A stretch of DNA of 64,000 nt from Saprospiraceae bacterium (GCA_028282725.1 JANQHF010000126.1:1-64000), one strand, 5' to 3'. Shown: positions 33,623 through 42,756, counted from the stretch's first letter. Numbers and translations are program-made. Notes: generated by a model from the letters alone, not told the origin.

Positions 33623-35287
33623 ATGATCATGAAATCTATTGAACTAAATCACACCTCCAATAAGGAAAATCAATATTTGAAATTGTTTCGGCGAATTCAG
33701 TATTGGAAGGATCTCTACCATTCCTTTTACTCACTATGCATCATTTTCATGATATTTTTGATTTCATCTCTTCATCTGGATGGTCAGGCAAGAGTTTGGA
33801 CAGACAGGACCAGCTATGTAAATGGCGAAACGGTCATCATACATTTCACGGGAATGTCAGGAGCCAAGTCCGACTGGATTGCCGTGACGAAGTCTTCCAA
33901 ACCTACGAGTACATACGATACATACAAGTATACATCGGGTGTGAGGAATGGACAGATTTCTTTCGAAGGTTTGAAACCAGGCCGATATGAAGCAAGGGCG
34001 TACTTTAAAAATACCTATAATCTGGAAGCCAGATCCAGCTTTGAAATCGGATCTGCAGAAAGAAGGCAGACATTGCCCGGAAATGCGAATACAAGGATAT
34101 GGCTCGATCAATCAAACTTCCGATCCGGGCAAGCGGTCACGGTTTACTTTTCCGGAATGTCAGGTGCGACTTCAGACTGGATTTCCATAGCAAAAGCAGG
34201 ATCGGCTGAAAGTTCTTATCATACTTATCAATATACAGGAGGAAAAAGGCAAGGCTCATTGGTCTTCCAAAATCTGAAGGACGGAAATTACGAAGCACGA
34301 GCCTATTTCAACAACAATTATACATTGGTCACAAAGACTAATTTCACAATAGGAGGCAGTCAAAGCCCGACTCTGCCACCTGATAACCCATTCGTACAAC
34401 TTCCACCTCCAAACTCCCAATCGAACAATGGCAATACTTCACAAAATGGCTCATCAGCTATTGAAACAGGAATTGCTCTGGGCCAATATGACCATCCGAA
34501 TAAATTAGGGCTTGATGATCCAAGCAAGATTGGGCAGGCGTACTGCTATACATGTGGTAAAGATAATGGTTGGCATAGCGTAAGAGGAGATGTCATCTAT
34601 ACTCCTGATTCTTATATCTGTAGTGCAGCCATTCACGCAGGTAAAATAAGTACTTCAGGGGGTAAGGTGTGTATCAGGATCACCCCTCCCGAAAAGAAAT
34701 GGGGTAAAGGCAAAAGAAATGGGATTACAAGTTATAGCACTGGCACTCCTCATAAGACCGGCTTTATATTCGTCAATCCATCCAATTCTAACGGGCAGGG
34801 AAATCAAACCAACAATTCAAATCCCAATGGAAATCCTTCTTCATCCAATTACAATCCCAACGAGTGGCGAATAGACAAGGGAACCTACACCATAAATGGC
34901 CAGACGATCTATGCTTCTCCACATATTGACGGTCAAACAAGTTACTTCATTTCACCTACCAGTTTTCATGGCAATTGGGTTGGTCTGAAGTGGATCCGGT
35001 TTGAATTAAAAAGTTCAGGGGGGTCTTATTATTTACCTCAAAGCAGAGGGGCAGACGGAGATGTTGTGCTTCGCAATGGAAACATGAAGGCTACTTATCA
35101 ATTTGACAGAAACCACAACGGGCCTTTTGCCAGGTATGATGTCCCCATAATGAGTACTCGTTGGCGACTCTCCGGTGGAGCACGCACCTTAAATGATGTG
35201 CTTAGAAATGTAACAGAATTCAAAATACGAGCAGAATTTGGAATTGGTGAGGACTACACCACCATTAGAAATATCCATTTGAAATAA
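33623..35287 (+). CDS. Exported multidomain protein: two Ig-like repeats, LCCL domain and laminin-IV-like domain
   Basis: The 554-residue protein has a 37-residue leader before a membrane/signal segment (IIFMIFLISSLHLDGQA). Two tandem repeats of about 90 residues follow (first at 57-141, second at 152-243), each with G-MSGA-SDWI, then Y-TYKYTSG or TYQYTGG, then G-YEARAYF. A Pro/Ser/Asn linker leads to an LCCL-like domain (about 290-385) with YTPDSYICSAAIHAG, GGKVCI and the NGITSYS end. After a second Asn/Ser linker comes a C-terminal laminin-IV-like domain (about 415-554) with SYFISPTSFHGNWVG, a DGDVVLRNGNM segment and LNDVLRNVTEFKIRAEFG. The domains suggest adhesion or matrix binding. The gene is divergent from the response regulator. 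Confidence 0.65.
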   Translation: MIMKSIELNHTSNKENQYLKLFRRIQYWKDLYHSFYSLCIIFMIFLISSLHLDGQARVWTDRTSYVNGETVIIHFTGMSGAKSDWIAVTKSSKPTSTYDTYKYTSGVRNGQISFEGLKPGRYEARAYFKNTYNLEARSSFEIGSAERRQTLPGNANTRIWLDQSNFRSGQAVTVYFSGMSGATSDWISIAKAGSAESSYHTYQYTGGKRQGSLVFQNLKDGNYEARAYFNNNYTLVTKTNFTIGGSQSPTLPPDNPFVQLPPPNSQSNNGNTSQNGSSAIETGIALGQYDHPNKLGLDDPSKIGQAYCYTCGKDNGWHSVRGDVIYTPDSYICSAAIHAGKISTSGGKVCIRITPPEKKWGKGKRNGITSYSTGTPHKTGFIFVNPSNSNGQGNQTNNSNPNGNPSSSNYNPNEWRIDKGTYTINGQTIYASPHIDGQTSYFISPTSFHGNWVGLKWIRFELKSSGGSYYLPQSRGADGDVVLRNGNMKATYQFDRNHNGPFARYDVPIMSTRWRLSGGARTLNDVLRNVTEFKIRAEFGIGEDYTTIRNIHLK

Positions 35288-35310
35288 TGTGAAAATCCAA
35301 AGACTTAAAA

Positions 35311-35844
35311 ATGAAAAAAATACTTTTTTCTTATCTCGCACTTATCCTTACCCTATCATCTTGCGGACTAAAGGCTGATAATTGTTCTAAAGAAAGTTGC
35401 GGACATAGTGTGACGATCAAAAAAGAAATCTACATGCATACACTATTCCAGGGAACTGTGACTTCCGAAGGTGCCGCCCGGTATCTCTGGTATACGGAAG
35501 AAGGGTTTGCCTGTACGGTAACAGATGCCCTTGTCATTTTCAAAATGAATCTCAACGAACAGAACAAAATTGTTCCGACTGATGTAAAGTTGTGGGTAAT
35601 CACCGGTGGGAATCTGGACGAACTAACATTAGAACCCCGTCAGAGTGCCAGTGCGACCTCGTTTAATGATATTCTCACTTTTCGATTATTTGATGCCACT
35701 AATCTCTGTCATGCTTCCGTTCAGCTTCGCTTACAGATAGATTTTGAAAGTTTTGGTACATCAGCCCTCAATGATGCCTACATGGAGGAATTATTGGAAG
35801 GAGAACCCGCGATGCAAATCACATTTGCCCAGGGCCTGGATTAA
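35311..35844 (+). CDS. Hypothetical lipoprotein
   Basis: A 177-residue protein with a lipoprotein signal (MKKILFSYLALILTLSSCG, lipobox LSSC). The mature part has several Cys (NCSKESCGH, GFACTV, NLCHAS) and is mostly beta-strand in character. I do not recognise a family. It starts 24 bp after the LCCL/laminin-IV protein gene on the same strand, so the two are probably cotranscribed and may be partners at the cell surface. Confidence 0.7.
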   Translation: MKKILFSYLALILTLSSCGLKADNCSKESCGHSVTIKKEIYMHTLFQGTVTSEGAARYLWYTEEGFACTVTDALVIFKMNLNEQNKIVPTDVKLWVITGGNLDELTLEPRQSASATSFNDILTFRLFDATNLCHASVQLRLQIDFESFGTSALNDAYMEELLEGEPAMQITFAQGLD

Positions 35845-35869
35845 ACGGTGTTGAACTATACGTTCCAGG

Positions 35870-36271
35870 CTACATTTTCCGGATTTTGTTCAGTTCGAAT
35901 ATGTCCTCGAATGGTTTCTTTTCGTCCGGACTTGTACCAAATCTCAATACATGTCCATCCGGATCTTCTATCTGCATCTCCAGTGCCCATGAGAAGTTAG
36001 TGGGTGGTAGCTTGATAACCACCCCACGACTTTTCAATTCGTTGTATAATTTGAAAATGTCTCCATCAAATCCCATCCACACCCATGTACCCGGTTGACC
36101 TTGTCCGCCCTTGCACAGATACATTCCTTTCCCATCTTTTTGAAAAGCCGTGAATTCGTTATTTCCCCAACTCGCTTCTTTGAAACCTAAAGTATCTGTA
36201 TAAAATGTCCTGGAAACAGCAATATCCTTTACGGATAAAATGACGGTTATATTTTCTAATCTGTAATCCAT
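35870..36271 (-). CDS. VOC family protein (bleomycin-resistance/glyoxalase type)
   Basis: The 133-residue protein opens with NITVILSVKDIAVSRTFYTD and TLGFKEASWGNNEFTAFQ, and closes with QIEDPDGHVLRFGTSPDE, the standard VOC half-motifs. It lacks the first His of most metal-binding members at the usual position, so it may bind rather than cleave a ligand. The gene stands alone between the lipoprotein gene (convergent, 25 bp) and a 245-bp intergenic stretch in which I see nothing beyond AT-rich sequence. Confidence 0.8.
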   Translation of the reverse strand: MDYRLENITVILSVKDIAVSRTFYTDTLGFKEASWGNNEFTAFQKDGKGMYLCKGGQGQPGTWVWMGFDGDIFKLYNELKSRGVVIKLPPTNFSWALEMQIEDPDGHVLRFGTSPDEKKPFEDIFELNKIRKM

Positions 36272-36516
36272 AGGGTGTGCAAGTTTAACTATTGGTTATA
36301 TAAACAATATTGCTCAAGATAAGAGATCGGGAAATTACATTCTAAGCAATAATTCGTTAATCATCAGTATGTGGTAGATTTTAGCTCGGATCAGCCCTGG
36401 ATGATACTACTTGGTTTATTCATTTGATCCCTTCCCAATTGATTGACCTGTAAAGGACTTTGAGACTCTATGACATACTTGTTATATTGGTTCAGCAACA
36501 GCAGTGATTTTAAGTC

Positions 36517-38025
36517 TTGGATCGCAAATCAGTTCTCATAGGAATCATTTGGCTAGTCCTTCATTTAGGATTGCAAAAGATCGTGTGTCAGGATGTTGGA
36601 ATAGTTCATTTGCCGCCGGAATCTGAAATGATCGAATTGAAGCCATTTCTGACTTTTCATTTCCCCGAATCCGATCATGAAGATCCCGACTCTATAAAAG
36701 ATGAAACATTTGAGCGATTAAACGCAGGGCTTCCGGCAATGGCATCCGAAAAAGTCTGGGTAAAGTTTCGCTTAGGAGAAATGGAAGTGAAAAAGGCCTT
36801 CGTCTTACTATCCAGACTTGGCAATTACGCCAATAAATTCACCCTGTTTTATCAAGTCACCCCGGGTCTATGGACCCGAAAATCATACTCTTACGAAACA
36901 CCAATCAATCAGCGCGAATTTCCAGTCGGCGAGGCGGCCTTGAAGATACCTGCTGGATTATCAAGCCAGGATATTTATATCCTTATGGAGATAAACCATT
37001 GGATGACATCGGATTGGGCTCTTTATACGCAAGAAGGTTTTGCACGACACCAGAGAATATTGACGATCCAAATCAATGTTTACATCGTAGTCTTTATGCT
37101 CTTTGCCTGTTTTGGAATGGCAGCTTCCGTACTCCTGAGGAATAGATTAACAGGTATTTTTGCTTTGTATGCGCTGTCAATGGGGATCTATATTTTACTT
37201 GAAGCCAATTGGCTATCAGAATATATTTTCTACGGCAACCCGGCCATAACCTTGCAATCCTCTCAATTTATCTTTGGCCTGCTCGTTCTCGCAACATTGA
37301 TGTATGCAAGAGAGACTATCCGAGAAGGAAATTTACCGAAAATTCTCGGCCTTGCTTACAAAGTGTTCATCGTAATATCGATAGGATACATGTTAGTAGG
37401 GCACTTGTCTTTGGGTCACCAATTACTCAATACCACTTCAGTCATATTGGCTTATGGCACGACGATCATCATCATCGTTTCTGCCATTCTGAATATAAGA
37501 TCCAATCCCACAATGCGATGGCTAATAGGTGGATTGGTCATTATGGCCCTGGCTGGCATCCTCATCGATCTTCATGCACGCAATGTAATTTATATGCCAT
37601 CGAGTATCTACCTGACAATTCCTGCACTCATCCTGGAATTAATCTGTGTAGGAATCGGTACGCTGTTGGCAGCCAGACTTGCACTTTCCAAACTAAAGTT
37701 GGCCAACAGCCAAAATGAACATTTACAAAATAATGTCAATCGACTTAAAAGCGAGATCAATCACACTCTTTCTGCTTACGAGACCTTTGTCAATCGCAGT
37801 AACCGTGGCGAGCTCAATGTCCCATCCAAATACTATGACAATCCATTATCTGCGAGAGAGTTTCAGATCCTGCAACTCCTGAGTAACGGCCATAACAACC
37901 GGCAGATCGCCCATGAACTTTATTTGAGTCGCAATACGATTAAAACACACCTGAAAGAATCTATCAAAAACTGGGCACAAACAGTCGTGAAGAAACAGTC
38001 GAAAAAGCCAGGGAGTACGGTTTGA
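36517..38025 (+). CDS. Membrane-anchored LuxR-type regulator with a 7TMR-DISM-like sensor
   Basis: The 502-residue protein starts at TTG and has a signal peptide (MDRKSVLIGIIWLVLHLGLQ), an extracellular domain (about 26-180), seven membrane helices (about 188-400), a helical linker (LKLANSQNEHLQNNVNRLKS) and a C-terminal LuxR helix-turn-helix (about 445-490: LSAREFQILQLLSNGHNNRQ and LYLSRNTIKTHL). It has no kinase domain, so it would be a one-component, membrane-bound regulator. The last 15 residues (VVKKQSKKPGSTV) are basic and replace the usual dimerisation helix. A repeat element follows its stop. Its target could be the S74 gene downstream. Confidence 0.75.
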   Translation: MDRKSVLIGIIWLVLHLGLQKIVCQDVGIVHLPPESEMIELKPFLTFHFPESDHEDPDSIKDETFERLNAGLPAMASEKVWVKFRLGEMEVKKAFVLLSRLGNYANKFTLFYQVTPGLWTRKSYSYETPINQREFPVGEAALKIPAGLSSQDIYILMEINHWMTSDWALYTQEGFARHQRILTIQINVYIVVFMLFACFGMAASVLLRNRLTGIFALYALSMGIYILLEANWLSEYIFYGNPAITLQSSQFIFGLLVLATLMYARETIREGNLPKILGLAYKVFIVISIGYMLVGHLSLGHQLLNTTSVILAYGTTIIIIVSAILNIRSNPTMRWLIGGLVIMALAGILIDLHARNVIYMPSSIYLTIPALILELICVGIGTLLAARLALSKLKLANSQNEHLQNNVNRLKSEINHTLSAYETFVNRSNRGELNVPSKYYDNPLSAREFQILQLLSNGHNNRQIAHELYLSRNTIKTHLKESIKNWAQTVVKKQSKKPGSTV

Positions 38026-38059
38026 TTTGAAGTTTAAGTTTAAGCCGAAGGAATAACTC

Positions 38060-38325
38060 GACCGCAATCACGACTTCAATGGCCATCACAACTTCAAACT
38101 CAAACTCAATCCACAAATTGTTCGTTTTGTCTTCAGACCGCTCTCAATTCATCACCCAACTGAAAGTTGAGTGATGATCCCTCTCCCCCGACAACAGACT
38201 TTAGCCTGTTCACACACAAATCCGCACCCACTCCTTAAACAATCTCAATCGCAATGGCAATCTCAATGACAATTGCAAGCCCAACTTCTATCTCAATAGA
38301 AATTCGACTTAATCTTATCCACTCA
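38060..38325 (+). repeat. Composite repeat, copy A (degenerate hexanucleotide tracts around a hairpin)
   Basis: The copy consists of a tract with period about six built on CAA/AAT units (such as TCTCAA, TGGCAA, CTTCAA), a conserved central block with a 29-nt hairpin at 38149-38177 (arms TCATCACCCAACT and AGTTGAGTGATGA, one mismatch, loop GAA), then TTTAGCCTGTTCACAC, a second hexanucleotide tract, and the tail CTTAATCTTATCCACT. Copy B at 40432-40692 has the same order of elements. The central 50 bp, from CCGCTCTCAATTC to CCCTCTCCC, is essentially identical. Both copies lie directly after a LuxR-type gene. No reading frame is present. Confidence 0.8.
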
Positions 38326-38354
38326 CACTCAAACCCACACTCACACCCGACCCT

Positions 38355-38437
38355 GGGTGACCATATTCACCCACCCTTAAATGGTTGAGTATCAAAAATT
38401 TATAAAATTTTCCTGCCCTGGGTGACGATTATCGCCC
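38355..38437. promoter_or_regulatory. Two related 18-nt imperfect palindromes upstream of the S74 gene
   Basis: GGGTGACCATATTCACCC (38355-38372) and GGGTGACGATTATCGCCC (38420-38437) share the plan GGGTGA-n6-TCxCCC with a third copy at 38581-38598. They are 65 and 161 bp apart start to start. They could be regulator binding sites, perhaps for the neighbouring LuxR proteins, or parts of RNA structures. A promoter for the S74 gene is expected in this interval but no box is convincing. Confidence 0.45.
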
Positions 38438-38569
38438 TAGGTCAACAATCAGTCTTTCAATCTCCCTGCAAATCTTTGAATCGTGCCAAATGAGGCCAAA
38501 AAATTCGGCGAAAGCGGCTTGTACGCTCAATCAAAGAAGAAATTCTATTCACTTACTGTTGAGGTCAGT

Positions 38570-38617
38570 GAATGGAGGCAGGGTGATCTTGTTCACCCTG
38601 CTTTTGAATATCCATTC
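38570..38617 (+). terminator. Strong nested stem-loop in the S74 leader
   Basis: GCAGGGTGA (38578-38586) and TCACCCTGC (38593-38601) form a perfect 9-bp stem with a 6-nt loop, followed by TTTT. An outer pair, GAATGGA (38570-38576) and TCCATTC (38611-38617), can close around it. It stands 17 bp before the S74 start codon and contains the third GGGTGA palindrome. It may be a terminator/attenuator or a 5' leader structure of the S74 mRNA. Confidence 0.5.
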
Positions 38618-38634
38618 AATATAAAATTTATGAC

Positions 38635-40125
38635 ATGACACGCATAATCATCACATTCTTCCTATTCGGAATAATCTATACTTCTCTAAGGGCCCAAATT
38701 CCACAATTAGAAATTAACGGGTATATCCAAAGCGACTCGCTTGCGGGAAGTGGAGTGAGCAATGTGGTCGCTGACGCCAATGGAATGCTCAAGATAGATT
38801 CAAACACCGTGTCTTCAAGTCTCATAGAGTTAAGAGACAGTACCGGTGATCTTAAGTTCCGTCTTGATGCCAATCAGAATCTTTTCCAGATGCTCAATGG
38901 GGGCGACACGATGTTCATGTTTGCCCACTTTGTAAACCTGAATGTGGATTCAGCTCAATTCTTTCAACAAGGAAGTCAATTCAAATCTTTAAATACCAAC
39001 AATTCACTGCCGGAATTGACGAAGTTTCAATTTCATCAGATTAGACAAAAGTTGATACTGAATAAAACCAAATATGAAAATAACACATTGCAGTGCTACC
39101 CGATACCGCCTGCTAATACCGTTTACAAAGAAGCAACTACGGAAATTGGAGTAAACAATCTTATCGATAAACAACCAAGGATCAATGTCAGCGGTATAAC
39201 AAGTGTTATCAATCACGGTGATTTGCACTTTAGTGGCGATTTTCTCCCTACAGGAGAATTGGTTGAAATATTAGTGTCTGGAACTGGTGGAAGTCCATTT
39301 GGTTGGAAACTCGAGTTTGACTCAAGTGGGAACTTAATTGCCGTTGAGTATCATGGAATTGAAGAATATTGCAAGGTAGAACTGACCAATGCATGCAATC
39401 CTGTTAAAACAACTGAGATAGATCGTTCCGGAGGAGGTGATACCAAGACCAAATGGAAATCTGGTGATGGCAATAAGTCCTCAACAGTGGCTGGAGGTCA
39501 GATCGAATCTACTGACGTGTCCGGTACTCCGAAATCATCGATTGTAACACCGGGAAGAGTAGCAGTTGTAGAAGGTACGGATATCGTTGTGATGGATAAG
39601 AACAGCGTGAGCTTTTCCGGCAGTTCCGGAACTGTAAATGTCACCGTCGATCGAGTAAACAAGAAGGTAGATTTTGGTTCCGCAGATATTTGTGCCAATT
39701 CATTTGTACCCTCAGACAGAAGACTCAAAACCAACCTTCGTTCATTAGATGCGGTATTACCTGATCTGATGAAATTGCAATCTCAATCATACAACTATAG
39801 AAATGAAGGTTCGAAGTTTCATGCAGGTTTGATCGCCCAGGATGTTCAAAAAATCTATCCTCACCTGGTCACGCTGAACCAGACACCTCACGAGGATTTC
39901 TCTGACCAGCCCTATCTTATATTGAATTATACGGGTTTAATACCAATTCTTATAAAAGGGTTACAAGAGGTGGCGGACTTGGGCAATGAACGAGATGATT
40001 TGATTCATTCTTTAGTTATGAAGAGCAAAGAAATCAACGAATTGAAGGAACAATTGAATAAGCAGGATGAGCTGCTGACTGAACTGGAGAAACGTATCGA
40101 ATCACTGGAGTCCGAAACCAAATGA
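38635..40125 (+). CDS. Exported protein with C-terminal S74 (endosialidase-type) intramolecular chaperone
   Basis: The 496-residue protein has a signal peptide (MTRIIITFFLFGIIYTSLRA), a long low-complexity, beta-rich middle with Gly/Ser/Thr segments (SGGGDTKTKWKSGDGNKSS), and a C-terminal S74-type chaperone domain starting at SDRRLKTNLRSLDAVL near residue 362. The usual elements AGLIAQDVQKIYP and a C-terminal coiled coil (NELKEQLNKQDELLTELEKR) follow. The Ser of SDRRLKTN is the autoproteolytic nucleophile in phage homologues. Trimerisation of a stalk or surface fibre is likely. In Bacteroidota such proteins are chromosomal, not necessarily phage-derived. It is flanked by LuxR-type genes and repeat copies A and B. 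Confidence 0.82.
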   Translation: MTRIIITFFLFGIIYTSLRAQIPQLEINGYIQSDSLAGSGVSNVVADANGMLKIDSNTVSSSLIELRDSTGDLKFRLDANQNLFQMLNGGDTMFMFAHFVNLNVDSAQFFQQGSQFKSLNTNNSLPELTKFQFHQIRQKLILNKTKYENNTLQCYPIPPANTVYKEATTEIGVNNLIDKQPRINVSGITSVINHGDLHFSGDFLPTGELVEILVSGTGGSPFGWKLEFDSSGNLIAVEYHGIEEYCKVELTNACNPVKTTEIDRSGGGDTKTKWKSGDGNKSSTVAGGQIESTDVSGTPKSSIVTPGRVAVVEGTDIVVMDKNSVSFSGSSGTVNVTVDRVNKKVDFGSADICANSFVPSDRRLKTNLRSLDAVLPDLMKLQSQSYNYRNEGSKFHAGLIAQDVQKIYPHLVTLNQTPHEDFSDQPYLILNYTGLIPILIKGLQEVADLGNERDDLIHSLVMKSKEINELKEQLNKQDELLTELEKRIESLESETK

Positions 40126-40188
40126 GCGTACAGTACATCACCCCGACCTTTATGACATAAAAGCATAAATATCATAAATCATTCTGGA

Positions 40189-40407
40189 ATGGAACCACAT
40201 ATAGTCGAAAAGAACATATCGGATCGGGAAGCTGAAGTATTATTCCTGATTGCCCGGGAATACACGATCAATGAAATTGCGACACAACTGTTCATCTCTC
40301 ATCACACTGCTATCTCTCACCGAAAAAATATGATGCAGAAATGGGCGGTTCGCAATACGGCCGGATTGATCAGACGAGGATTTGAGTTAGGAGTGCTGAC
40401 AGTCTAA
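40189..40407 (+). CDS. Small LuxR-type HTH protein
   Basis: The 72-residue protein is little more than a LuxR helix-turn-helix: ISDREAEVLFLIAREYTINE, LFISHHTAISHRKNMMQK and an amphipathic tail (NTAGLIRRGFELGVLTV). There is no receiver or sensor domain. It lies 63 bp after the S74 gene and is followed by repeat copy B. A relative (107 residues) precedes the second S74 gene at 58552, with the same LIxxxFExGLL/V ending. It may regulate the S74 gene, its own gene, or both. Confidence 0.8.
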   Translation: MEPHIVEKNISDREAEVLFLIAREYTINEIATQLFISHHTAISHRKNMMQKWAVRNTAGLIRRGFELGVLTV

Positions 40408-40431
40408 ACAAGCTCATTTGCTAAGGCAACT

Positions 40432-40692
40432 TCAATTGCAAGCTCAATAGCAATTGCAATGGCAATCTCAGGCTCAAACTCGATCCACAAATTACTCGTT
40501 TCGTCTTCAGGCCGCTCTCAATTCATCACCCAACTGAAAGTTGAGTGATGATCCCTCTCCCTGGACAATAGGCTTTAGCCTGTTCACACCCAAATCCACA
40601 CCCACTTCTTGGATAATCTCAACGTCAATTGCAATCGCAACTTCATCTTAAGGTCACTTAATCTTAAACTTAACCTTAATCTTATCCACTTC
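40432..40692 (+). repeat. Composite repeat, copy B
   Basis: Same organisation as copy A: hexanucleotide tract (units TCAATT, GCAAGC, TCAATA, GCAATT), the conserved block with the 29-nt hairpin at 40523-40551, the palindromic AATAGGCTTTAGCCTGTT, then a second tract and CTTAATCTTATCCACT. It follows the small LuxR gene by 24 bp. The pair of copies brackets the S74 and small LuxR genes, a layout that would allow duplication or loss of that segment by recombination. Confidence 0.8.
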
Positions 40693-40753
40693 ATGTTGGG
40701 GCTTTGCTAGAATTTTTATGAAGTCACTTTATCCCATGTTCCTACCTATTTAG

Positions 40754-41571
40754 ATGTCTGCCCGAATACTTACATTTAATCCAAAAATGTGCCTCAAGAT
40801 GTCAAAATTGCTTTGTCTGCTGATCATTTTATGTTTAGGAGTTAAACCGTCATATTGCCAGGATAGCCCCGAACAAAATCAATCTTTCTATTTGCAATAC
40901 CTCGAACCGTCTGAAGAAACGTTGTTTTATGCCCAATTGTTAGAGGATAGTAAAATCGTAGATGACGCTATCGCTGATTTGAATGACTTCTTTGCCTTAC
41001 CTCATCCCGTTCTGATCACTTTTGGATCCGGTATTCCGGGCCCGCAATACAATGGCGACGGCACGATCAATATGCCATATGAATTCATGTTGACTTCAGA
41101 TCTTGTTTTAGGTGCTTCTGAATTGAATTTGCAACCGGATCAAGCAGCTGCTATGATCTTAAATACGGAGAGTTTGTATTGTATCATGAGGTGGGACATG
41201 CTCTTGTTCATGTGCTCGATTTACCAGTTCTGGGGAAAGAAGAGGATGCCGTGGATGGATTTGCCGCAGTCCTTGCCAGCATTTGGGATCTCGATGAAAT
41301 AGCACTATCCGCAGCTGATATCATGGGAGCCCAGGCTAATTTGAAGGCAGGCACTGAAATTACGGAAGCTGAATTCTGGGACTCTCATTCTCTTGACGAA
41401 CAAAGGATGTATTCAATTTTTTGTCTGATATACGGAAGCAATCCCAGGGAACACTCCGACCTGCTCAATCAGATTGGCATGCCTGTAGAAGAAAGTACTC
41501 GCTGCCAGTATGAATACCAGACTTTATACAAGAATTGGGGTCGCGTTCTTGAAGCTTATCTCAACGATTGA
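40754..41571 (+). pseudogene. DUF4344 (putative zinc metallopeptidase) gene with a frameshift
   Basis: The first frame (40754-41302) gives a signal peptide (MSKLLCLLIILCLGVKPSYC) and the first part of a DUF4344 protein. The second frame (41179-41571) carries the zinc motif HEVGHALVH followed by LPVLGKEEDAVDGFAA, the conserved HExxH-x-n-EED segment of the family. Near 41170 the correct product can be read only by a one-base shift, which joins the N-terminal part to a FVLYHEVGHA reading. The C-terminal half is otherwise intact, so the lesion is recent, or it is a sequencing error. Confidence 0.75.
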
Positions 41572-41678
41572 CTTCAGGAGCATACTGGGTACCGACACGT
41601 GATATTGTGGACAAAACAGGATTACGACACATTTTGTAGTTAGCTCAAATCCTTTTTTAGTTTCATTTTTGACGTTTA

Positions 41679-42756
41679 TGAACATTGTACGAACACGCAA
41701 TCTTCCCCGTAGCCTTTGCTTGCATCTGGTATTCCTATTTGCATATACTGCCATCATTGGTCAGATTCCGACTGAAGTGACCACCCAATGAAATTTTTCT
41801 GAAGCGCGACAATTTGACTTCTGGATTGGAGCGTGGGATGTCAATCTGCGAATGATCCAGGAAGATCTGACTTGAAAAGATCAAATTCAATCGAAAGCAA
41901 AAATATACCGAATCCTGGATGGAAAGGCTATTCCGGAGTTTTGGAATTCTCGATCCATGAAAGGGTACAGTTTGAGGCATTATGATCAGGAAAAGGAGAA
42001 ATGGATCCTATATCTGAATTGGCCTTGAAACAATACCTCAGGAACATCTATCCTGGAATGAGGTTTTAGACACGGGCGAGGAGAATTTTTCTCGACTCGT
42101 AAGGACGTGGAAGGCCAGGATGTGCTCAGCAGGTATACTTTTAGTGATGTATCCAATGATCGGTTCAGGTGGGATGATGGCTATTCCACAGACGGCGGAA
42201 AGACGTGGACCCATAACCGGATCATGGAATTTATCAGGTCTGCAGATCTCGCTGACCGGCCTGAATCCGGAAGACAAGCACACACCTGTGAATCCGGTAC
42301 ATGATGTACATTGACCAATTTCCGCGAGTTTGAACGATTGATCGGCAATTGGCAGGGAACCATTCGTTTTCTTTCTGACGAAGACGAATGGAGCGAACCT
42401 GATGCAAACCTGAAGGGCCGGAAAGTATTGGACGGTTGTGCGGTGATGAACTTGCTTGAATACAGACAGGGGGAAAAGACTATAAATCCTTCCCTTTGAA
42501 AACCTGGAATACCTATCCCAATGTATTTGAAGATACACGGTTGAATAATCTACCGAATTCATCTGTAGGACTTTATTATGGAAGTAAGACAGATGATCAG
42601 ATCGAACTGATAGAATCAAGTGAAGGAGCGGAAAAACAAGTTTTCAAAAAACACGTCTGGACATTTCCTGATGATCATACGGTAGCGGTGCAGATTTATA
42701 TCTCCGATGATAACAAGACAACGTGGTTCAATGTGATGAAAAGATGGGAAGTTAGA
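41679..42756 (+). pseudogene. Decayed exported DUF1579-like gene
   Basis: Starting at ATG 41679 a signal peptide (ending AIIGQ) and the motif FDFWIGAWDVNLR can be read, interrupted by TGA or TAG codons near 41790, 41870, 42028 and 42068 and by frame changes near 42070, 42290 and 42490. Fragments recovered in other frames include FSDVSNDRFRWDDGYS, the second core FREFERLIGNWQGTIRF, and FPDDHTVAVQIYISDDNKTTWFNV near the end. Both cores match the DUF1579-type lipocalin-like pattern in which FDFWIGEWD is typical. At least six lesions rule out a functional product. Confidence 0.65.

Noticed and set aside
38060..38325. CRISPR-like array in the CAA-rich tract
   Set aside because: The period is about six bases with degenerate units; there are no identical repeats of 25-40 nt separated by unique spacers and no cas genes.
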